DNA from: Rhodanobacteraceae bacterium
GTDB lineage: Bacteria > Pseudomonadota > Gammaproteobacteria > Xanthomonadales > Rhodanobacteraceae
Reading direction: 5' to 3'
Assembly (NCBI GenBank): GCA_004299705.1
Contig: SCQS01000008.1
Location: forward strand, 62,001-126,000
Length of the DNA: 64,000 nt
Each line of letters opens with the position of its first letter. Position 1 is the stretch's first letter. Of the stretch, positions 18,485 through 27,121 are shown piece after piece. Below the pieces are notes generated by a model. That model did not search any database. It was not told where the DNA came from and saw only the letters and a program-made list of their open reading frames with translations. The translations under genes were made by a program, and so were the position numbers.

Positions 18485-19617
18485 TGGACGACTTCGCCCG
18501 TCGCCTGCTGCACTGGTACGACCGCCACGGTCGCCACGACCTGCCCTGGCAACACCCTCGCACGCCGTATCGCGTGTGGGTTTCGGAAGTGATGCTGCAG
18601 CAAACTCAGGTCGCCACCGTGGTTCCGTACTTCGAACGTTTCGTCACGGCGTTGCCGGATGTGCGCACGCTGGCCGCGGCGCCGGAAGACCGCGTGCTGG
18701 CGTTGTGGTCGGGACTCGGCTACTACCGTCGCGCGCGGCACCTGCATGCCGCCGCACTAATTTGCGTCGCGCACCAAGCCGGCGAATTGCCGCGCGATTT
18801 CGACGCGCTGGCGGCGCTGCCCGGCATCGGGCGTTCCACCGCCGGTGCGATCCTCGCGCTGGCACACGGACAGCATCACTCAATTCTCGACGGCAACGTG
18901 AAGCGCGTATTGGCGCGCTTCCACGGCATCGGCGGCTGGCCGGGCGAACGCAGGGTCGAAAACGAACTTTGGACGCTCGCCGCATCGCACACGCCGGCGA
19001 CACGCGTCGCGGATTACACCCAGGCGATCATGGACCTCGGCGCGACCGTGTGCACGCGCAGCAACCCGCGCTGCGACGCATGCCCGCAAGCACGCGATTG
19101 CATCGCCCGTCGCGAAGCGTTGACCGCGACGATTCCCGCACCCAGGCCCGCGCGGGGGTTGCCGGAACGACACACCATGTTCGTCGTGCTGCGTGACCGA
19201 CAAGGTCGCGTGCTGCTGCAGCGGCGCCCGCCGCAAGGCGTGTGGCCGGGACTGTGGAGCCTGCCGGAAACTGCCGACGAATCCTCGGCATACGCACTCG
19301 CCAGCCGCCTCGCCGAATTCGACACCGACGTTGCGGCGTTGCCCGAAGTACGCCACGCGTTCACGCACTTCAAGTTGCAGGCCGTGCCGCTGGAGTGGCG
19401 CGGCGTGCGCGCACGCCGCGCCGTCGCCGACACGCCCGATACACGCTGGTGTTCGCACGCCGAAATCGCCGAACTGGGTATCCCGGCGCCCGTGAGAAAG
19501 CTATTGTTCGCATTGAATCAAGACCAGGCGAGCTTCGTACCCTCACCCCTGCCCCTCTCCCGGCGGGAGAGGGGGTCGCAGCGCGCAACGTCGTCACGCA
19601 AGGGACGAGAAGCATGA
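18484..19617 (+). CDS. mutY: Adenine DNA glycosylase MutY
   Basis: A 377-residue base-excision repair enzyme that removes A opposite 8-oxoguanine. Catalytic Glu35 lies in VSEVMLQQTQV. The helix-hairpin-helix is LPGIGRSTAGAI and the catalytic Asp lies in ILDGNVKRVLARF. The [4Fe-4S] cluster has spacing Cx6Cx2Cx5C (CTRSNPRCDACPQARDC). The C-terminal NUDIX-like domain recognises 8-oxoG. The last 25 or so residues (PSPLPLSRRERGS and onward) are encoded by repeat C and are not family sequence. Its stop overlaps the yggX start (ATGA). mutY-yggX is a conserved oxidative-damage pair. Confidence 0.95.
   Translation: MDDFARRLLHWYDRHGRHDLPWQHPRTPYRVWVSEVMLQQTQVATVVPYFERFVTALPDVRTLAAAPEDRVLALWSGLGYYRRARHLHAAALICVAHQAGELPRDFDALAALPGIGRSTAGAILALAHGQHHSILDGNVKRVLARFHGIGGWPGERRVENELWTLAASHTPATRVADYTQAIMDLGATVCTRSNPRCDACPQARDCIARREALTATIPAPRPARGLPERHTMFVVLRDRQGRVLLQRRPPQGVWPGLWSLPETADESSAYALASRLAEFDTDVAALPEVRHAFTHFKLQAVPLEWRGVRARRAVADTPDTRWCSHAEIAELGIPAPVRKLLFALNQDQASFVPSPLPLSRRERGSQRATSSRKGREA
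19540..19575 (+). repeat. Repeat C, copy 1 (inside the mutY 3' end)
   Basis: The bases CCCTCACCCCTGCCCCTCTC then CCGGCGGGAGAGGGGG form a hairpin with CCCTCTCCC/GGGAGAGGG arms. The same module lies inverted within gcvP at 54034-54073. It encodes the C-terminal tail of MutY. Confidence 0.8.
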
Positions 19618-19859
19618 CGCGCATCGTGTTCTGCCAGAAGTTGCAACGCGAAAGCGAGGGGCTGGAACGTCCGCCGTGGCCGGGCGAACTCGGTCAACGC
19701 ATCTACGAGCACATCGGGCGCGAAGCCTGGCAGCAATGGCTGCAGTACCAGACCATGCTGATCAACGAGCATCGCCTGTCGCCGGTCGACCCCGCGGTGC
19801 GGCGGATGTTGGCCGCCGAAATGCAGCGGTTCCTGTTCGGCGACGACGCTTCCGGTTAA
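19614..19859 (+). CDS. yggX: Fe(II)-trafficking / oxidative damage protection protein YggX
   Basis: An 81-residue cytoplasmic protein of the YggX family, which protects Fe-S enzymes against oxidative damage and is linked to iron traffic. The family starts MxRxVxCxKL, here MTRIVFCQKLQRESEGLERP with the conserved Cys7, and WQQWLQYQTMLINEHRL is typical. Its ATG overlaps the mutY stop by four bases. Its stop overlaps the stop of the convergent DUF6491-like gene (TTAA shared). Confidence 0.93.
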   Translation: MTRIVFCQKLQRESEGLERPPWPGELGQRIYEHIGREAWQQWLQYQTMLINEHRLSPVDPAVRRMLAAEMQRFLFGDDASG

Positions 19860-20287
19860 CCGCTCGCTGCAGGCGCCGCCGCTTTCGCTCTCGCCTCGTC
19901 CTGCTTCATCTGCAACTCGTTGACCGGCGTGATCTTGAGGATCTTGCAACGCTGGTGGCGGAAGGTGATGAAATCGAAGCCGCGGTACAGCATGTTGTTC
20001 CTCGCGGTCAGCCCGATGCCGTTGGTGAACGCCAGGTTGTTGCACGGCAGTTGCACGGTCAGCAGGTACAGCTTGTTGACGCCGAACCAGATGCCCACGG
20101 TGTCCGGCGACAGATACTGGAAGCCGTTGATCTGGAAATACTGCACGTGGTCCACCGGCGCCTCGGCGTATTTCAGGTAACGCGCCAGGTCGGCCCGCTC
20201 CGAATCGGTCTGCTGCGCCCACGCCGGCAAGCCCGCGACACCCGTCAACAGCAGCGCCACGCCCATGAATTTCGCGATCGTTTTCAT
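19856..20287 (-). CDS. Hypothetical exported protein, DUF6491-like
   Basis: A 143-residue protein with a cleavable signal peptide (MKTIAKFMGVALLLTG, cleavage likely after AWA near residue 24). The mature part contains YFQINGFQYLSPDTVGIW and CNNLAFTNGIGLTARN, with two Cys (in LPCNNLA and HQRCKIL) that may pair. It resembles small exported proteins common in Xanthomonadales (DUF6491); the function is unknown. The ATG at 20287 has GGAGG upstream. It is convergent with yggX. Confidence 0.6.
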   Translation of the reverse strand: MKTIAKFMGVALLLTGVAGLPAWAQQTDSERADLARYLKYAEAPVDHVQYFQINGFQYLSPDTVGIWFGVNKLYLLTVQLPCNNLAFTNGIGLTARNNMLYRGFDFITFRHQRCKILKITPVNELQMKQDEARAKAAAPAASG

Positions 20288-20377
20288 GCCTGCCTCCGCA
20301 TGCCCGTGCCTGCGATTCTCACTATACTGGCGGCGCATTGGTGCGGCTGAGCCGGTGCCGACCGACGGTCACGTGAG

Positions 20378-21073
20378 ATGGCGTTAACAGACCCTGAGAC
20401 TGGAGCTGCCTTGGCCGTGTCAAGCAACCCGAACATTTCCGCCAAGTCCGACGCGGCGGGCAAGCCGGCGTCGCGCCTGCCTGCGCCACTCGAATGGCTC
20501 GCGCGACCGCTGTCGCGCCTGTCCACCAGCCATTTCAACCTGCGCGCCGGACTGATCAGCGACAGCACGATCAGCGTGCTGCTGGTCGCCACCGGCGTGT
20601 GGTACGGACACATGCGCCTGCTGCCCGCGATGCTGACCGTGCTGTGCGGACTGTTCGCCTTCACCTTCATCGAGTACGCGGCGCACCGCTGGCTGTTCCA
20701 TGGCAACACTGGCCCGTTCCGGGCCGGGCACGACAACCACCACGTCGATCCGCTCGGCTACGACGCGTTGCCGTTCTTCATGCCGCCGCTGTTCATGTGC
20801 GCGCTGGGCGCGCTGTTCGCGCTGGCCCTTCCAGTCGGCTATGCGTTGTTGCTGGCCGGCATGATCGCGGCCGGTTACGCGGCCTATGGCCTCAGCCACG
20901 TCGCGATCCACGTGCACCGCTTCGACAGCCCGTTCATGCGTCGCTGGGCCGGGTTCCACAACATCCACCACTACCATCCCGACGCCAATTTCGGCGTGAC
21001 CACCGGGTTGTGGGACGTGTTGCTGGGAACGCGCTACAACCGCCAGCCGCGACCCGCCATTCGGCATTCCTGA
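20378..21073 (+). CDS. Fatty acid hydroxylase / sterol desaturase family membrane protein
   Basis: A 231-residue integral membrane protein with about four membrane segments between residues 60 and 190. The di-iron histidine boxes are clear: HRWLFHG, HDNHH, HVAIHVHR and HNIHHYHPDANFG. Members hydroxylate or desaturate lipids or carotenoids; the layout with HRWLFHG and a C-terminal HHYHP is like bacterial fatty-acid 2-hydroxylases and carotenoid hydroxylases. The ATG at 20378 has a poor ribosome-binding site. A TTG at 20411 after GGAG is a possible alternative start. Confidence 0.8.
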   Translation: MALTDPETGAALAVSSNPNISAKSDAAGKPASRLPAPLEWLARPLSRLSTSHFNLRAGLISDSTISVLLVATGVWYGHMRLLPAMLTVLCGLFAFTFIEYAAHRWLFHGNTGPFRAGHDNHHVDPLGYDALPFFMPPLFMCALGALFALALPVGYALLLAGMIAAGYAAYGLSHVAIHVHRFDSPFMRRWAGFHNIHHYHPDANFGVTTGLWDVLLGTRYNRQPRPAIRHS

Positions 21074-21135
21074 TCCCGCCTCGCTGCCTTGGCCGGCGTT
21101 CCGCCGGGGGTTGAGTTGTTGCCACGCCCCAGCGG

Positions 21136-21157
21136 TAATCGTTTATCATTCTCATTT
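21136..21157. promoter_or_regulatory. Candidate Fur box upstream of the multicopper oxidase
   Basis: Read on the minus strand the sequence is AATGAGAATGATAAACGATT. Its first 13 bases match the AATGAGAATGATT half of typical proteobacterial Fur operators, and the right half is weaker. It lies 20-40 bases upstream of the ATG at 21178, a suitable place for repression. The region is also locally AT-rich and could simply be the promoter. Confidence 0.4.
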
Positions 21158-21177
21158 GCGACATCGCCGGAGCCACC

Positions 21178-22665
21178 ATGGATCGCCGTGATTTCCTGAA
21201 AACCGCGGGCCTGTCCGCGCTTGCCGCCGGCATGTTGCCGGGCGCGGATGCCCTTGCCGCCCAGATGGCGCACGCGGGCGCCGCCGCGGCCTCGACCGGC
21301 ATTGTTTCAGGCAAGGCCGACTACACCTTGCGCATCGCCACCGGCATCCTGGAACTCGGCCCGGAGAAATTCGTCTCGACCACGCTCTACAACGGCGACT
21401 TTCCCGGCCCGCTGCTGCGCTTCCGGCAAGGCCAGCCGACCGTCATCGACATCTTCAATGACACCGACCACGACGAGCAGGTGCACTGGCACGGCCAATA
21501 CCTGCCAGACAGCGTGGACGGCGCCGACGAGGAACGCACGCCGCCGATTCCCGCGCACGGCCACCGCCGCGAAGTGTTCACGCCGACCCCGGCGGGCCTG
21601 CGTTTCTATCACACCCACGTGCGTGCCGGCCCCAACCTCGCGCGCGGCCTGTATACCGGACAGGCCGGCCCGGTTTACATCGATCCCCGACACGATCCCG
21701 GCGCGTACGACCGCGAGGTGTTCCTGACGCTGAAGGAATTCCTGCCCTACCTGACGCGCATGGACATGGACACGACCTTCATGCGACCGACCGGCATGGA
21801 GCTGGACCTGGTCACCATCGCCGCGCATGCCGACACCAGCGCGGGCAAAGTGCCGCCGGGCTTCGAACTCGCCTACGACGCGTTCGCGATCAACGGCAAA
21901 TCGCTCGGTCACGGCGAGCCGATCCGCGTGAAGCGCGGCGAGCGCGTGATGCTGCACGTGGTCAACGCCAGCGCCACCGAGAACCGCAGCCTCGCCCTGC
22001 CCGGCCATATCTTCAAGGTGGTCGCGCTGGACGGCAACCCGGTGCCGCACCAGGCCGAGGTGCCGGTGTTGTGGCTGGGCACCGCCGAGCGCGTGTCGGC
22101 GATCGTGGAGATGAACCATCCTGGCGTGTGGGTGCTGGGCGACACCACCGACGCCGACCGCGAGGGCGGCATGGGCATCGTGGTCGAATACGCGGGCGCC
22201 AGCGGCAAGCCGCAATGGTCGCCGCCACCGAAGTTCATGTGGGATTACCGGCTGTTCGCGGATCCAAAGCGCAAGCCGCCCCAGCCCGACGAAGTCATCG
22301 ACATGCTGATCACCCTGCGCCAGGGCGCCGACGACGGGTTCGACGTGTACTCGATCAACGGCGTGCCCTACGACTGGAAGACCATGCCGGTGACGCGCCA
22401 ATTGCAACGCGGCCGGCGCTACCGCCTGCGCTTCCGCAACGCCAGCGGCGACATCCATCCGCTGCACCTGCACCGCCACAGTTTCGAACTGGTGAACCTG
22501 CACGGACACCCGACCGCCGGCGTGATGAAGGACGTGGTGCTGGTACCGCCGTTCCAGACCGCCGAAGTGGATTTCACCGCCGACCTCGGCGGCCTGACGC
22601 TGTTCCACTGCCACATGCAGCAACACATGGATTACGGCTTCATGGCGCTGTTCGAAACCGTGTGA
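21178..22665 (+). CDS. Multicopper oxidase (Tat-exported)
   Basis: A 495-residue periplasmic copper oxidase. The Tat leader MDRRDFLKTAGLSALAAGML carries RRDFLK. Copper ligands are seen in order: HWHGQYLPD, FYHTHVRAG, HPLHLHRHSFEL, and HCHMQQHMDYGFM, which includes the type 1 ligands Cys, His and Met. This gives the three-domain plan of laccase/CueO-type enzymes oxidising phenols or metals. The Met-rich copper-handling insert of CueO is absent. A candidate Fur box precedes the start. It is followed by a small exported protein after 107 bases. Confidence 0.88.
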   Translation: MDRRDFLKTAGLSALAAGMLPGADALAAQMAHAGAAAASTGIVSGKADYTLRIATGILELGPEKFVSTTLYNGDFPGPLLRFRQGQPTVIDIFNDTDHDEQVHWHGQYLPDSVDGADEERTPPIPAHGHRREVFTPTPAGLRFYHTHVRAGPNLARGLYTGQAGPVYIDPRHDPGAYDREVFLTLKEFLPYLTRMDMDTTFMRPTGMELDLVTIAAHADTSAGKVPPGFELAYDAFAINGKSLGHGEPIRVKRGERVMLHVVNASATENRSLALPGHIFKVVALDGNPVPHQAEVPVLWLGTAERVSAIVEMNHPGVWVLGDTTDADREGGMGIVVEYAGASGKPQWSPPPKFMWDYRLFADPKRKPPQPDEVIDMLITLRQGADDGFDVYSINGVPYDWKTMPVTRQLQRGRRYRLRFRNASGDIHPLHLHRHSFELVNLHGHPTAGVMKDVVLVPPFQTAEVDFTADLGGLTLFHCHMQQHMDYGFMALFETV

Positions 22666-22772
22666 ACCCCACTCCTCCATCGCGCCGCCCGCAGCTACAC
22701 GTTCCGATTACATTGAAGCGCGTAGCCTGCCAAAACTGCACACGGCAGCAGTACATCCATACGGAGGCAATC

Positions 22773-23207
22773 ATGAAGAAGCTGTTGGCAATGGGCATCG
22801 CCGGCGCGCTCGCGACCGGTCTTTCGTTGGCTGCATTCGCGCAGGGCGGTGCGACCAATGAAGTCAGCACCGCGCACGCGCACGCGCTGATGGCGCAAAG
22901 CGCGACCTCGCTGACGACGGCGCACGCGCACTTGCACCACGTGGTCAATTGCCTGGTCGGCCCCAAGGGCGCGGGCTTCGACGCCAAGGCCGAAGACCCC
23001 TGCAAGGGCCAGGGCAATGGCGCGATCCCCGATTCCGCATCCAATGAAGCCCTGCATTCGAAATTGCAGACCGCCTTGGGCGAAGCGCAGGCAGGGCTGA
23101 AATCGGATTCGCTGGCGAGCGTGCATCAGGACGCCAGCAAGGTCGCGGCGACCCTGCAAGACACTGGCACGCCGGCCAAGAAGGCCAGCGGCGGTTACTC
23201 CTGGTAA
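22773..23207 (+). CDS. Hypothetical small exported His-rich protein
   Basis: A 144-residue protein with a Sec signal peptide (MKKLLAMGIAGALATG, cleavage after AFA near residue 24). The mature part has several His in the pattern TAHAHALMAQ and TAHAHLHHVVNC plus two Cys (VVNCLVG and EDPCKG), which could bind metal or form a disulphide. The rest is helical and Ala-rich. The ATG has GGAGG at good spacing. Its place behind the multicopper oxidase suggests a periplasmic role, but no family is recognised. Confidence 0.7.
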   Translation: MKKLLAMGIAGALATGLSLAAFAQGGATNEVSTAHAHALMAQSATSLTTAHAHLHHVVNCLVGPKGAGFDAKAEDPCKGQGNGAIPDSASNEALHSKLQTALGEAQAGLKSDSLASVHQDASKVAATLQDTGTPAKKASGGYSW

Positions 23208-23323
23208 GCATGCGCGGCAAATCCACGCGGGCCGCGGCGGCGCCGGGCCCGCGTCCTGACATGGATCAAGCGCGCAATGACGGTGGCGGCGGACACTTCC
23301 GACTCCGCAAAAGGAGCTTCGCC

Positions 23324-24274
23324 ATGGCAACCCGCTACACCGGTCTTTCGAACAACATCCTCGACGCCATCGGCGACACCCCGCTGCTGGAAATCGACGG
23401 CGTGTTTGCCAAGTGCGAATTCCTGAATCCGTCCGGATCGATCAAGGCGCGCATCGCCCAGTACATCATCGAACGCGCCGAACAAACCGGCGTGCTGAAA
23501 CCCGGCGACACCATCGTCGAAGCCACCAGCGGCAATACCGGCAACGCATTTTCCATGGTGGCCGCGGTCAAGGGCTACCGCATGCTCGTGGTGATGCCCG
23601 AAGGCCTCTCCAGCGAGCGCGTCGCGATCTCGCGCGCCTACGGCGCGGAGGTACTGTTCTGCGGCACCTTCCACGTCAACGACGCGCTGGAACGCGCGCG
23701 CGAACTCGGCAAGCAGCCAAGCTTCTTCTTCCCCGGCCAGTTCGAGAACGAATGGAACGTGGACGAGAACCGCGAACTGCTCGGTCCGGAAATCCTGTCG
23801 CAACTTCCGGATGGCCGCGTACCGGATGCGTTCGTGCACGGTGTCGGCACCGGCGGCACCCTGATCGGCGTCGGGCAAGCCTTCCGCAAGGTCAACCCGA
23901 ACGTGCGGCTGTTCGCGATGGAACCGTCGGAATCGCGCACGATCCTGTGCGGCGAAGTCGCGTTGCACCAGATCGAAGGCATCTCGGATGGCTTCGTGCC
24001 CGGTATCTTTGCGCACCACCGCGACCTGGTGCGCGACACCACCAGTGTGGCCAGCGCCGACGCGGTCGCCGAAATGCGCAAGCTGGCGCGCACGCGCGGA
24101 CTGTTCTGCGGGCCGAGTTCCGGCGCGCACCTGATCGCGGCGCAGCACCTGCGCAAGCAGCACCCCGAACTCAAGACCGTCGTCACCATCCTCGACGACG
24201 AAGGCGAAAAATACCTGCACGACTTCTTCATGCATCCCGCGCCCGGCGCCGACAAGCCGGTGCCGTTCCACTGA
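23324..24274 (+). CDS. PLP-dependent cysteine-synthase-family enzyme
   Basis: A 316-residue fold-type II PLP enzyme. PLP Lys lies in NPSGSIKARIA, the substrate loop is TSGNTGN, and the phosphate-binding loop is GVGTGGTLIGVG; FCGPSSGAHL is conserved near the C-terminus. This is the cysteine synthase/cystathionine beta-synthase group, which adds sulfide or thiols to O-activated serine. The substrate is not certain: the sequence is divergent from CysK/CysM, with no cystathionine-synthase regulatory domain. The ATG follows AAAAGGAG. It precedes a GST and an AhpD-like gene, perhaps a thiol-redox operon. Confidence 0.82.
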   Translation: MATRYTGLSNNILDAIGDTPLLEIDGVFAKCEFLNPSGSIKARIAQYIIERAEQTGVLKPGDTIVEATSGNTGNAFSMVAAVKGYRMLVVMPEGLSSERVAISRAYGAEVLFCGTFHVNDALERARELGKQPSFFFPGQFENEWNVDENRELLGPEILSQLPDGRVPDAFVHGVGTGGTLIGVGQAFRKVNPNVRLFAMEPSESRTILCGEVALHQIEGISDGFVPGIFAHHRDLVRDTTSVASADAVAEMRKLARTRGLFCGPSSGAHLIAAQHLRKQHPELKTVVTILDDEGEKYLHDFFMHPAPGADKPVPFH

Positions 24275-24275
24275 C

Positions 24276-24926
24276 ATGCTGCTGCTCGACGCATTCAGTC
24301 CGGCGCCGCGCACGGTGCGGATGTACCTCGCCGAAAAGGGACTCACGATTCCCATGCGGCAGGTGGATGTGTTCGCCGGCGAGAACCGCCTGCCGCCTTA
24401 CCTCGCGCACAATCCGGCCGGGCAAACGCCGGCGCTGTTGCTGGACGACGGCCGCGCGATCGCGGAATCCATCGCGATCATGGAATACCTCGAAGAACGA
24501 CATCCCGACCCACCACTGATTGGCGCCACACCGGAGCAGCGCGCAGCCACCCGCCAGTGGCAACGGCGCGTGGAACTCAACATCACCGAGAACATCCACA
24601 ACGCCTACCACTACGCGGAAGGCCTGCCGCGCTTCCGCGACCGCATTCCCGTCGCGCCGGAAGCCGCCGATGGATTGAAGCGCGTCGCGCAGGATCGGCT
24701 TGCGTGGCTGGACAAAATGCTCGACGGACGCGCCTTCATCGTCGGCGACAGGTTTACCATCGCCGACATCTGGTTGTACGTGTGGCTTGACTTCGCCGAC
24801 TCGGTGGGCCAGCCCTTCGACCGCGGCCTGCGCAGCCTCGCGCCGTGGTTCGCGCGCGTCGCGGCGCGCCCGTCGGCCCAGGCCAGCCTGCACCCCGCCT
24901 GCAAACCGGGCGGCATCAGGGGTTGA
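24276..24926 (+). CDS. Glutathione S-transferase family protein
   Basis: A 216-residue soluble GST. The N-terminal thioredoxin-like domain has the cis-Pro motif in NPAGQTPALLLDDG and the glutathione gamma-Glu-binding motif AESIAIMEYL (ES pair). The all-helical C-terminal domain has GDRFTIADIW, the usual N-capping box. It starts one base after the stop of the cysteine-synthase-like gene, so the two are co-translated. The substrate is not predictable. Confidence 0.88.
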   Translation: MLLLDAFSPAPRTVRMYLAEKGLTIPMRQVDVFAGENRLPPYLAHNPAGQTPALLLDDGRAIAESIAIMEYLEERHPDPPLIGATPEQRAATRQWQRRVELNITENIHNAYHYAEGLPRFRDRIPVAPEAADGLKRVAQDRLAWLDKMLDGRAFIVGDRFTIADIWLYVWLDFADSVGQPFDRGLRSLAPWFARVAARPSAQASLHPACKPGGIRG

Positions 24927-24954
24927 GATTTTCGTTGAATATTGGAGACAGCAA

Positions 24955-25425
24955 ATGACCCAGCGCATCAACTACCCCAAGGCATCGCCTGATGGCTTCA
25001 AGGCCATGCGCGCCCTGCAGGAACACGTGGACAAGTGCGGCATCGAGCACCCGCTGCTGGAACTGGTGAAGATGCGCGCCTCGCAACTCAACGGTTGCGC
25101 GTATTGCCTGGACATGCATTCCAAGGATGCGCGCGCCGCCGGTGAAACGGAGCAACGCCTGTACCTCCTGGACGCCTGGCGCGAGGCGCCGTTCTACAGT
25201 GAGCGCGAGCGCGCGGCGCTGGCCTGGACCGAAGCACTCACCCGCATCTCCAAGACCAGGGACGTGCCGGACGAGCTTTACAACGAGGTCCGCAAACAGT
25301 TCAGCGAAAAGGAGCTGGTGGATCTTTCGCTTGCGGTCATCGCGATCAACGGCTGGAACCGCCTCGCGATTCCGTTCCGTTCCGAGCCCGGCCACTACCA
25401 ACCCGGCCAACACGCCAAAAAGTAA
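24955..25425 (+). CDS. Carboxymuconolactone decarboxylase / AhpD-like protein
   Basis: A 156-residue protein of the AhpD/CMD fold. The redox motif CAYCLDMHSKDAR holds the CxxC and the downstream His typical of AhpD-like peroxidase partners. The N-terminal part PKASPDGFKAMRALQEHV and the later ERERAALAWTEALT match the peroxidase-related CMD subgroup. It probably reduces peroxides with thiol help. The ATG follows TTGGAGAC. It sits 28 bases after the GST gene in the same direction. Confidence 0.87.
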   Translation: MTQRINYPKASPDGFKAMRALQEHVDKCGIEHPLLELVKMRASQLNGCAYCLDMHSKDARAAGETEQRLYLLDAWREAPFYSERERAALAWTEALTRISKTRDVPDELYNEVRKQFSEKELVDLSLAVIAINGWNRLAIPFRSEPGHYQPGQHAKK

Positions 25426-25433
25426 TCGCACGC

Positions 25434-25850
25434 ATGACGACCGCCGCAACGCTGGACGATTTCGAGGCGCTGCTGCAAGCCGCGCGCGAACAGGAACAAC
25501 TGCAACGGCTGCTGTTCGTGTTCGCGCGCCGCGAACTCGGCCAGCACGCAACCGCTGCGCAACACGAAAGCTTCGCGTGCGGCGTGGGCGGCCACCTGCA
25601 ACCGGTGCTGTGCGTGGACAAGGCGCCTCAAGACATCGCCAGTTTCGCTGTTCTGGTCGAGGAATCCGAACAGACCGGCCAGCACTGGGACATCGTGTTC
25701 GTCGGCAGCCTGGAAGGCCGCGGTGGCGTGGCGCCAAACAGCGACGAGGCCGACCAGCCGTTGCGGTTCATGGTCAACGCGATCAACGACGGACGCGTCG
25801 GCGAATTCGCCGCGTTCGACCGCGCGGGCAATGCCCTGCGGTTCGTATGA
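25434..25850 (+). CDS. Conserved hypothetical protein
   Basis: A 138-residue acidic soluble protein with RLLFVFARRELG, CVDKAPQDIASF, WDIVFVGSLEGRGG and the C-terminal GEFAAFDRAGNAL. Proteins of this pattern occur widely in proteobacteria and are sometimes labelled ribonucleotide reductase alpha subunit; nothing in the sequence supports that activity (far too short, no radical or allosteric motifs). It starts nine bases after the AhpD-like gene and probably belongs to the same transcript. The function is unknown. Confidence 0.7.
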   Translation: MTTAATLDDFEALLQAAREQEQLQRLLFVFARRELGQHATAAQHESFACGVGGHLQPVLCVDKAPQDIASFAVLVEESEQTGQHWDIVFVGSLEGRGGVAPNSDEADQPLRFMVNAINDGRVGEFAAFDRAGNALRFV

Positions 25851-25893
25851 AGGCCGACATGCCGCGTGTACGTTGGCTTGGACAAGGTTCCCG

Positions 25894-26976
25894 CTAACCG
25901 CCGGTCGTGGCCGAAGCGGGGACGGAACCCTGCGTATGCGATAGCGGGTCGACTTCGCGATGGTGCGACACCGCATAAACCTCATGGCGAAACTTGAGCA
26001 GCGGGTCGCCGGATGGCTCGATGCCTGCGGGCAGCACCGTCGGATCGAAGTTGGTGTCGCGGCAAGGCCCGGTGGCCTGCGGTTGCATCGCATCGATCAC
26101 CAGCGTGCCGGCGTCAATCACCTGGTGCCTGCCCGTCCACGCGCGTGAAGCGTCATCGACGGGGTCGCCGGCGTTGGCGAAGGTGATCGCCAACTTCCAT
26201 TCGATCGGCCCGCGTGACAACCGGCGCCGCAAGTCCTGGGCCAGGAAGCCGGGGTCGTCGACGGGGACGACTTCGCGCGGATTCGCGCGGACCGTCGGCA
26301 GCATGCTCCAGCGCACGGCACGCTTGCGGCCGCGCGCGTCCACCAATTCGAACGCATCCAGGCTGTTGTAACGCCGGGTCGCGAAGCTGGCCGAAGGCGG
26401 GGTCGTCGCAACCCACTCGCGAAACCGGTTGGCCGCGGGGTGGCTGGCAAAGAACGCGGCGAGTTTTTTCGGATCGGGCTCACCCGTGGCCGGATCGGGC
26501 TGCTGCAATTTCATGAACGCGAAATCGGCCGCGGGCGTCGCCACCGGGAAGGCCGGCACGGCGTTCATCGCGCTGCGCCATTGCTGGCCATCGGCCTGCG
26601 TGAACACCAGCGCCATCCCGCGGATCGGGGTGCTGTCGTCCCACGCGTAGGGGTTGGTGCCAGGGATGGACAGGCGCCCCATCACCGGCGTTCTTTGGCC
26701 GAGTGCGAACACCTGTGCCACCGAGTACGGGGCGGCCTTGCCGCTGCTCGTGAAATAACCCGCGACGCACACGCCCTTGGCGTGATTGCGGCGATAGCCG
26801 GGAAACACGCCGTCGTTCTTCTGGAACTGGTCGACCACTTGGGTGGGCGTCGGTTGGGGCGGCGCCTCGGCACCCTGCGCACGTGCTACAACCCACCATG
26901 CCGTCGCCATCATCACCGCAATTGCCAGCGAAAACCTGGTTGGGATGGCACGCAGGCAAGAGCAGGAAACCGACAT
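25894..26976 (-). CDS. Catalase-like heme peroxidase (SrpA type), exported
   Basis: A 360-residue protein of the mini-catalase family. An N-terminal hydrophobic segment (residues 14-32) suggests export. The distal heme His is in RRNHAKGVCVAGYF; RRYNSLDAFELVDARG and RAVRWSMLP are shared with catalase-related SrpA peroxidases. The large catalase C-terminal domains are absent. Such proteins consume organic peroxides or H2O2. I chose the ATG at 26976; the open frame reaches 27078 but would overlap tRNA-Phe. It is convergent with the 25434 gene, leaving 43 bases for termination. Confidence 0.82.
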   Translation of the reverse strand: MSVSCSCLRAIPTRFSLAIAVMMATAWWVVARAQGAEAPPQPTPTQVVDQFQKNDGVFPGYRRNHAKGVCVAGYFTSSGKAAPYSVAQVFALGQRTPVMGRLSIPGTNPYAWDDSTPIRGMALVFTQADGQQWRSAMNAVPAFPVATPAADFAFMKLQQPDPATGEPDPKKLAAFFASHPAANRFREWVATTPPSASFATRRYNSLDAFELVDARGRKRAVRWSMLPTVRANPREVVPVDDPGFLAQDLRRRLSRGPIEWKLAITFANAGDPVDDASRAWTGRHQVIDAGTLVIDAMQPQATGPCRDTNFDPTVLPAGIEPSGDPLLKFRHEVYAVSHHREVDPLSHTQGSVPASATTGG

Positions 26977-27045
26977 GCTCGCAATCTTATTCGCTCGTCG
27001 GCCGGTCGGCCAAACCCGAATCGCGGTATCGTCAAAGCAAGAGAA

Positions 27046-27121
27046 TGGTGGCCAGGGGCGGAATCGAACCACCGACACGGGGATTTTCAGTCCCCTGCTC
27101 TACCAACTGAGCTACCTGGCC
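27046..27121 (-). tRNA. tRNA-Phe (GAA)
   Basis: A 76-base cloverleaf on the minus strand. The acceptor arms are GGCCAGG / CCTGGCC. The D-loop is AGCTCAGTTGGTAGAGC, the anticodon loop CTGAAAA has anticodon GAA, and the T-loop is GGTTCGATTCC. The 3' ACCA is encoded. It sits between the catalase-like gene and the alkyltransferase-like gene. Confidence 0.97.

Noticed and set aside
25434-25850. Ribonucleotide reductase alpha subunit
   Set aside because: Proteins of this kind sometimes carry that label, but 138 residues with no catalytic Cys set or binding motifs cannot be that enzyme.
26977-27078. Longer N-terminus for the catalase-like protein
   Set aside because: It would run through tRNA-Phe; the ATG at 26976 before the hydrophobic segment is better.
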